A stretch of DNA of 11,659 nt, taken from assembly GCA_913054445.1 (NCBI GenBank), contig CAJXIK010000035.1:1-11659 (forward strand). The letters are read 5' to 3'. This DNA comes from an uncultured Bermanella sp. GTDB taxonomy: Bacteria > Pseudomonadota > Gammaproteobacteria > Pseudomonadales > Oceanobacteraceae. The position numbers were made by a program, and so were the translations under genes. Positions 9,355 through 11,659 of the stretch are shown here, piece after piece; position 1 is the stretch's first letter; each line of letters begins with the position of its first letter. Below the pieces are notes generated by a model. It made no database searches. It had not been told where the DNA came from and worked only from the letters and a program-made list of their open reading frames with translations.

Positions 9355-9407
9355 GTTCTACTGCTACTAAGACTAACTAGTATAGGACTGCAAATTTTAG
9401 GGCGCGA

Positions 9408-9437
9408 ATTATAGCAAGCGGCGATGGGGGCTGTCAG
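9408..9437 (-). promoter_or_regulatory. Strong extended -10 promoter for gcvP
   Basis: On the - strand TATAAT (9408-9413) is a perfect -10, preceded by TGC, the extended -10 form. CTGACA (9432-9437), 5 of 6 matches to TTGACA, lies 18 bases upstream. Transcription would start near 9401, giving a leader of about 66 bases before the gcvP ATG. It lies between the repeat block and gcvP, so gcvP can be transcribed independently of gcvTH. Confidence 0.65.
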
Positions 9438-9478
9438 GGAGTTTCACGAAATTTGAATTTAGGATGAATGGCTTTCAC

Positions 9479-9635
9479 GTGGGGGTGAATACTGTGCATT
9501 TTTTTTGGGGGGGGTGTTGTACGTTTTTGGGGGTGGGTGTTGTGCCTTTGCGGGGGATGGGTGTTGTGCATTTTTTGGGGATGGGTGTTGTGCGTTTGCG
9601 GGGATGGATGTTGTGCGTTTTCGGGGGCATTGCAT
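9479..9635. repeat. Degenerate tandem array of a ~23-bp G/T-rich unit
   Basis: On the + strand the consensus unit is roughly GGGGATGGGTGTTGTG followed by CGTTTGC. Copies start at 9507, 9529, 9552, 9577 and 9600 (22 to 25 bases each), with decayed copies at each end (9479-9506 and 9623-9635). Of the 121 bases 9507-9627 I count about 61 G and 9 C. In the gcv transcript, made from the opposite strand, this reads as C-rich, A-rich and almost G-free, so it cannot fold easily. That is the composition of Rho-loading sites. The G-runs could also form a quadruplex on the + strand. Open frames across it on both strands encode only repetitive peptide and are not called as genes. Confidence 0.85.
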
Positions 9636-9637
9636 TT

Positions 9638-9695
9638 GTAGGAGGGCACCCCGTGCCCGAAAGCAGTCGTTGGTACGAGGGCACCCTGTGCCCGA
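9638..9695 (+). repeat. Two forward REP-like palindromic units
   Basis: Units at 9638-9660 and 9673-9695 are 23 bases each and 35 bases apart. Each has a 5' foot (GTAGGA in the first, GTACGA in the second), a six-base stem GGGCAC/GTGCCC, a three-base loop (CCC or CCT) and a closing GA. Both are followed by AAGCAGTCG. The GTAG-type tetranucleotide at the foot of a short hairpin is the layout of REP elements that are mobilised by RAYT transposases, but no such gene is in the window. Confidence 0.8.
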
Positions 9696-9701
9696 AAGCA
9701 G

Positions 9702-9828
9702 TCGCTCACGGGGTGAGCTCGTACCTTATCGCTCACGGGGTGAGCTCGTACAGTATCGCTCACGGGGTGAGCTCGTACAGTATCGCTCACGGGGCCAGCT
9801 CATACCACATCGCTCACCCCACGCTCGA
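9702..9828 (-). repeat. Five REP-like units in the opposite orientation, period 27 bp
   Basis: Units begin at 9702, 9729, 9756, 9783 and 9810, exactly 27 bases apart. The first three are identical 23-mers; read on the - strand each has foot GTACGA, stem GCTCAC/GTGAGC, loop CCC and closing GA. Spacers are four bases (CTTA, AGTA, AGTA, CACA). The fourth has a damaged left stem arm and the fifth is a remnant. Their stem differs from the forward units at two positions, and both arms change together, so pairing is kept. The array starts nine bases after the gcvH stop. The second forward unit and the first reverse unit make a mirrored pair like a BIME. Confidence 0.85.
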
Positions 9829-9836
9829 AAAGCGGC

Positions 9837-10220
9837 CTATTCGCAGGCGGCGGCGTAATCTTCGGCGCTGAGCAAGGCTTCCATCTCACTGGCTTCGCTG
9901 AGCTTCACCTTAAAGAACCAAGCGCCATCGTAGGGCTCTTCGTTGGCGCGCTCGGGGGCGTCTACTAGCTCTTCGTTGATCTCGATGATCTCGCCAGAGA
10001 TAGGCGCGTAAATATCGGAGGCGGCCTTAACCGATTCCACCACCGCGATGGAGTCGTCTTTATTCACTTCGCTGCCCACTTCGGGCAATTCAATGAAGAC
10101 GATGTCGCCAAGGGCTTCTTGTGCGAAGTCGGTGATTCCCACAGTGACTACGCCGTTGCCTTCATCGCGAATCCACTCGTGGGAAGCAACGTATTTTAAA
10201 TTAGCTGGGACTTGCGCCAT
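9837..10220 (-). CDS. gcvH: Glycine cleavage system H protein, lipoyl carrier
   Basis: Small lipoyl-bearing shuttle that carries the aminomethyl group from GcvP to GcvT and is re-oxidised by the L protein. I start it at 10220 (MAQVPANLKYVASHEW), giving 127 residues, because AAGGAA lies about seven bases upstream and the family begins here; a longer frame from 10247 would only add a lysine-rich stretch. SHEWIRDEGNGVVTVGITDFAQEALGDIVFIELP is typical, and the lipoylated lysine is K65 in VESVKAASDIYAP. The glutamate just before (ESVKA) and the closing GAWFFKVK are conserved. It is 120 bases downstream of gcvT and is followed nine bases later by the REP-like array. Lipoate attachment depends on enzymes not seen here. 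Confidence 0.97.
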   Translation of the reverse strand: MAQVPANLKYVASHEWIRDEGNGVVTVGITDFAQEALGDIVFIELPEVGSEVNKDDSIAVVESVKAASDIYAPISGEIIEINEELVDAPERANEEPYDGAWFFKVKLSEASEMEALLSAEDYAAACE

Positions 10221-10294
10221 TTTTCTTTCCTTTTTCTTTTTACCCATTCAAGCAAGCTAGGGCAAAATATGTTGGGTGTTGTAAAACCGTTGTT

Positions 10295-10331
10295 AGCATA
10301 GGTGGGCAACGCTAGGTTACCCGCCCATGCT
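10295..10331 (-). other. Possible bulged hairpin between gcvT and gcvH
   Basis: In the transcript, AGCA-TGGGC pairs with GCCCA and TGCT around a 15-base loop, with four bases bulged. It begins about nine bases after the gcvT stop. The stem is short and no T-run follows, so it may be an mRNA processing or stabilising element, or chance. The rest of the 120-base gap holds no promoter I can support. Confidence 0.3.
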
Positions 10332-10340
10332 CACTAAAGA

Positions 10341-11432
10341 TTATTTATAAACTTTTTGGCCGTTGCGTACGAAGGGCATAGTGACCATGCGTACCGGTAC
10401 TGCCCTGCCACGCATATCTACGGCACATTCGTTGCCAGCGTTGGCGGGCACACGGGCCATGGCGATAGATTGTTGCAAGGTGGGGCTAAAGGTGCCAGAG
10501 GTGATCTCGCCCTGTTTGTCGGAGGCGGTGAAGATGATCTTCTGGTGTGAACGCATCACGCCACGGGTCTCTAACACTAGGCCCACCATCTTGTATTCGA
10601 TGCCACGGGCTTGCTCTTCAAGTAAAGCGGCTTTACCAATAAAGTCACGCTGGTCTTTGAGGGCGAGGGTCCAGCCCATGTTGGCCTGCCATGGGGAGAT
10701 GGTCTCGTCCATGTCGTTGCCGTATAGGTTCATGCCAGCCTCGAGGCGCAAGGTATCGCGGGCACCGAGGCCAGCCGGTTTTACACCAGCGGCCAATAGT
10801 TTGTGCCAAACAGCCGCCACTTCGGAGGCGGGGATCATGATTTCCAAACCGTCTTCGCCGGTGTAACCGGTGCGACCGATAAACCAGTCCTCGCAGGGCA
10901 GGCCCTGGAAGATAGAGAGGCTTGCGATCACCGCACTGGCGTTAGCCGCTACCGCCTGTTGAGCTTTCGCTATGGCGTTAGGGCCCTGTACCGCAATCAT
11001 GGCGAGGTCTGGCTGTTCGCTTAACGACACCTCAAAGTTGGCCGTTTGTTTGTTCATCCAGGCCAAGTCTTTCTCGCGGGTGGCGCAGTTGACCACCACG
11101 CGGTAGCCGCCTAAGGCATCGGCACGGTAGACGATTAAATCGTCGATCACGCCGCCTTGTTCGTTGAGCATGCCGCTATACAGGGCCTTGCCCTCTGCGG
11201 CCAGCTTGGCAACATCGTTGGCCAGCAGGTATTGCAGGTAAGCGCAGGCATCGCTGCCGGTCACGTCCACCACGGTCATGTGGCTCACGTCAAACATGCC
11301 TGCATCGGTGCGCACGAGGTTGTGCTCTTTTAGCTGAGAGCCGTAATGGATGGGCATGTCCCAGCCACCAAAATCGACAATTTTGGCATCGCTGGCGATG
11401 TGTGCGTCATATAAAGCAGTGCGTTGGCCCAT
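10341..11432 (-). CDS. gcvT: Aminomethyltransferase, T protein of the glycine cleavage system
   Basis: GcvT releases ammonia from the aminomethyl-lipoyl arm of GcvH and moves the one-carbon unit to tetrahydrofolate. Length is 363 residues, as in E. coli (364). The start at 11432 (MGQRTALYDAHIASDAK) is preceded by GGAG nine bases upstream. Family motifs are complete: VDFGGWDMPIHYGSQ (about 19-33), RTDAGMFDVSHM (41-52), GGVIDDLIVY (93-102) with the catalytic aspartate, TGYTGEDGLEI, GLGARDTLRLEAGMNLYG and SGTFSPTLQQSIAMARV. It is the first gene of the cluster, with a -10 element at 11478-11483. I looked for the paired glycine-riboswitch motifs that often precede gcv genes and did not see them in the 230 bases available upstream. 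Confidence 0.97.
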   Translation of the reverse strand: MGQRTALYDAHIASDAKIVDFGGWDMPIHYGSQLKEHNLVRTDAGMFDVSHMTVVDVTGSDACAYLQYLLANDVAKLAAEGKALYSGMLNEQGGVIDDLIVYRADALGGYRVVVNCATREKDLAWMNKQTANFEVSLSEQPDLAMIAVQGPNAIAKAQQAVAANASAVIASLSIFQGLPCEDWFIGRTGYTGEDGLEIMIPASEVAAVWHKLLAAGVKPAGLGARDTLRLEAGMNLYGNDMDETISPWQANMGWTLALKDQRDFIGKAALLEEQARGIEYKMVGLVLETRGVMRSHQKIIFTASDKQGEITSGTFSPTLQQSIAMARVPANAGNECAVDMRGRAVPVRMVTMPFVRNGQKVYK

Positions 11433-11477
11433 GGATCTTGGCTCCAGCTTGGGTAAGTGAGAAATAAATGGGTCGGT

Positions 11478-11483
11478 ATTATA
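11478..11483 (-). promoter_or_regulatory. Perfect -10 element upstream of gcvT
   Basis: TATAAT on the - strand, inside the 11-base palindrome GGTATTATACC (11475-11485), 46 bases before the gcvT ATG. No good -35 is found at 16 to 18 bases, so this promoter may need an activator or may be weak. The palindrome around the -10 could be a repressor site. Confidence 0.45.
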
Positions 11484-11530
11484 CCCGTGCTAGGGGCAAA
11501 GCGGAAATGGCAATAATAGGCTGCGCTATA

Positions 11531-11579
11531 TGGGTTTAACGGGTTTCGCCGGTAGCTAGATCAAGCGGCTATAAACCCA
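11531..11579. repeat. Inverted repeat upstream of gcvT
   Basis: TGGGTTTA (11531-11538) and TAAACCCA (11572-11579) are perfect 8-base inverted arms, 33 bases apart. They lie between the gcvT -10 element and the stop of the likely upstream gene. This could be a weak terminator for the upstream gene or an operator. The long loop makes either uncertain. Confidence 0.35.
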
Positions 11580-11586
11580 AGCTAGG

Positions 11587-11659
11587 TTAATCCTCTAGCG
11601 GCAATTGGCTGGCCACGGCGATGGAGCTGAGCAGGGTTTCCATGGCCCCCGGCAGGGTG
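11587..11659 (-). CDS. Likely C-terminal end of an unrecognised upstream gene
   Basis: One frame on the - strand is open from the window edge to a TAA at 11587 and ends in METLLSSIAVASQLPLED. It runs in the same direction as gcvTHP and stops about 155 bases before gcvT. Only about 24 codons are visible, so I cannot name it. In Shewanella-like genomes ubiquinone hydroxylase genes often sit upstream of gcvT, but these residues do not allow that call. A + strand gene starting at ATG 11620 is possible but has no ribosome site. Confidence 0.35.
   Translation of the reverse strand, partial: TLPGAMETLLSSIAVASQLPLED

Noticed and set aside
9702..9828. A CRISPR array, because of regularly spaced 23-base repeats
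   Set aside because: The spacers are only four bases and nearly identical, the units are palindromes and no cas gene is present.
9434..9871. Open frames of about 118 and 135 codons on both strands across the gcvH-gcvP gap
   Set aside because: Both only translate the repeat units (for example HNTHPQ or IAHGVSSY repeated), overlap each other, have no clear ribosome site and arise because the repeats lack stops.
11433..11659. A glycine riboswitch in front of gcvT
   Set aside because: I looked on the - strand for the conserved core pieces of the glycine aptamer and found none; the window may end before it.

Overview
The window looks like chromosomal DNA from a gammaproteobacterium, most likely from the Shewanella/Alteromonadales neighbourhood. 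I infer this from the style of the GcvT, GcvP, bacterioferritin and NirB proteins and from the gene order gcvT-gcvH-gcvP. No tRNA, rRNA, integrase, transposase or CRISPR array was found.

Left part (1-2153). The window opens inside a PAS-PAS-GGDEF diguanylate cyclase (+ strand), which faces a small unrecognised protein of about 104 residues (- strand, 1093-1407). A gap of about 210 bases follows, holding an operator-like palindrome over a promoter for the small gene. It is followed by an unrecognised secreted protein (1617-2153, +).

Middle part (2154-6431). A strong GC hairpin leads into nirB (2240-4690) and nirD (4714-5022), the cytoplasmic NAD(P)H nitrite reductase that makes ammonium. NirD keeps all four Rieske ligands. 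Facing nirBD is a two-gene bacterioferritin operon (5997 to 5048, -). Its first subunit keeps the haem methionine but has a degraded ferroxidase site. Its second keeps the ferroxidase site but lacks the haem methionine. Together they suggest an obligate mixed iron-storage shell, sitting next to an enzyme that needs much iron (sirohaem, Fe-S). A 434-base non-coding stretch follows, with a bacterioferritin promoter, a Fur-box-like site, a 12-bp tandem repeat and a perfect 14-bp hairpin behind gcvP.

Right part (6432-11659). The glycine cleavage genes run leftwards as gcvT, gcvH, gcvP. The T, H and P proteins, with the L protein encoded elsewhere, split glycine into CO2, ammonia and a methylene group for tetrahydrofolate. 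The cluster is interrupted by a roughly 500-base gap between gcvH and gcvP, the most unusual part of the window. In transcript order it holds (i) seven REP-like palindromes, two in one orientation and five in the other, with compensatory stem changes; (ii) about six copies of a roughly 23-bp unit that is extremely C-rich and G-poor in the mRNA, a good candidate for Rho loading; and (iii) a near-consensus extended -10 promoter just before gcvP. My reading is that these repeats uncouple gcvP transcription from gcvTH. At the right edge are a -10 element upstream of gcvT and the likely 3' end of another leftward gene.
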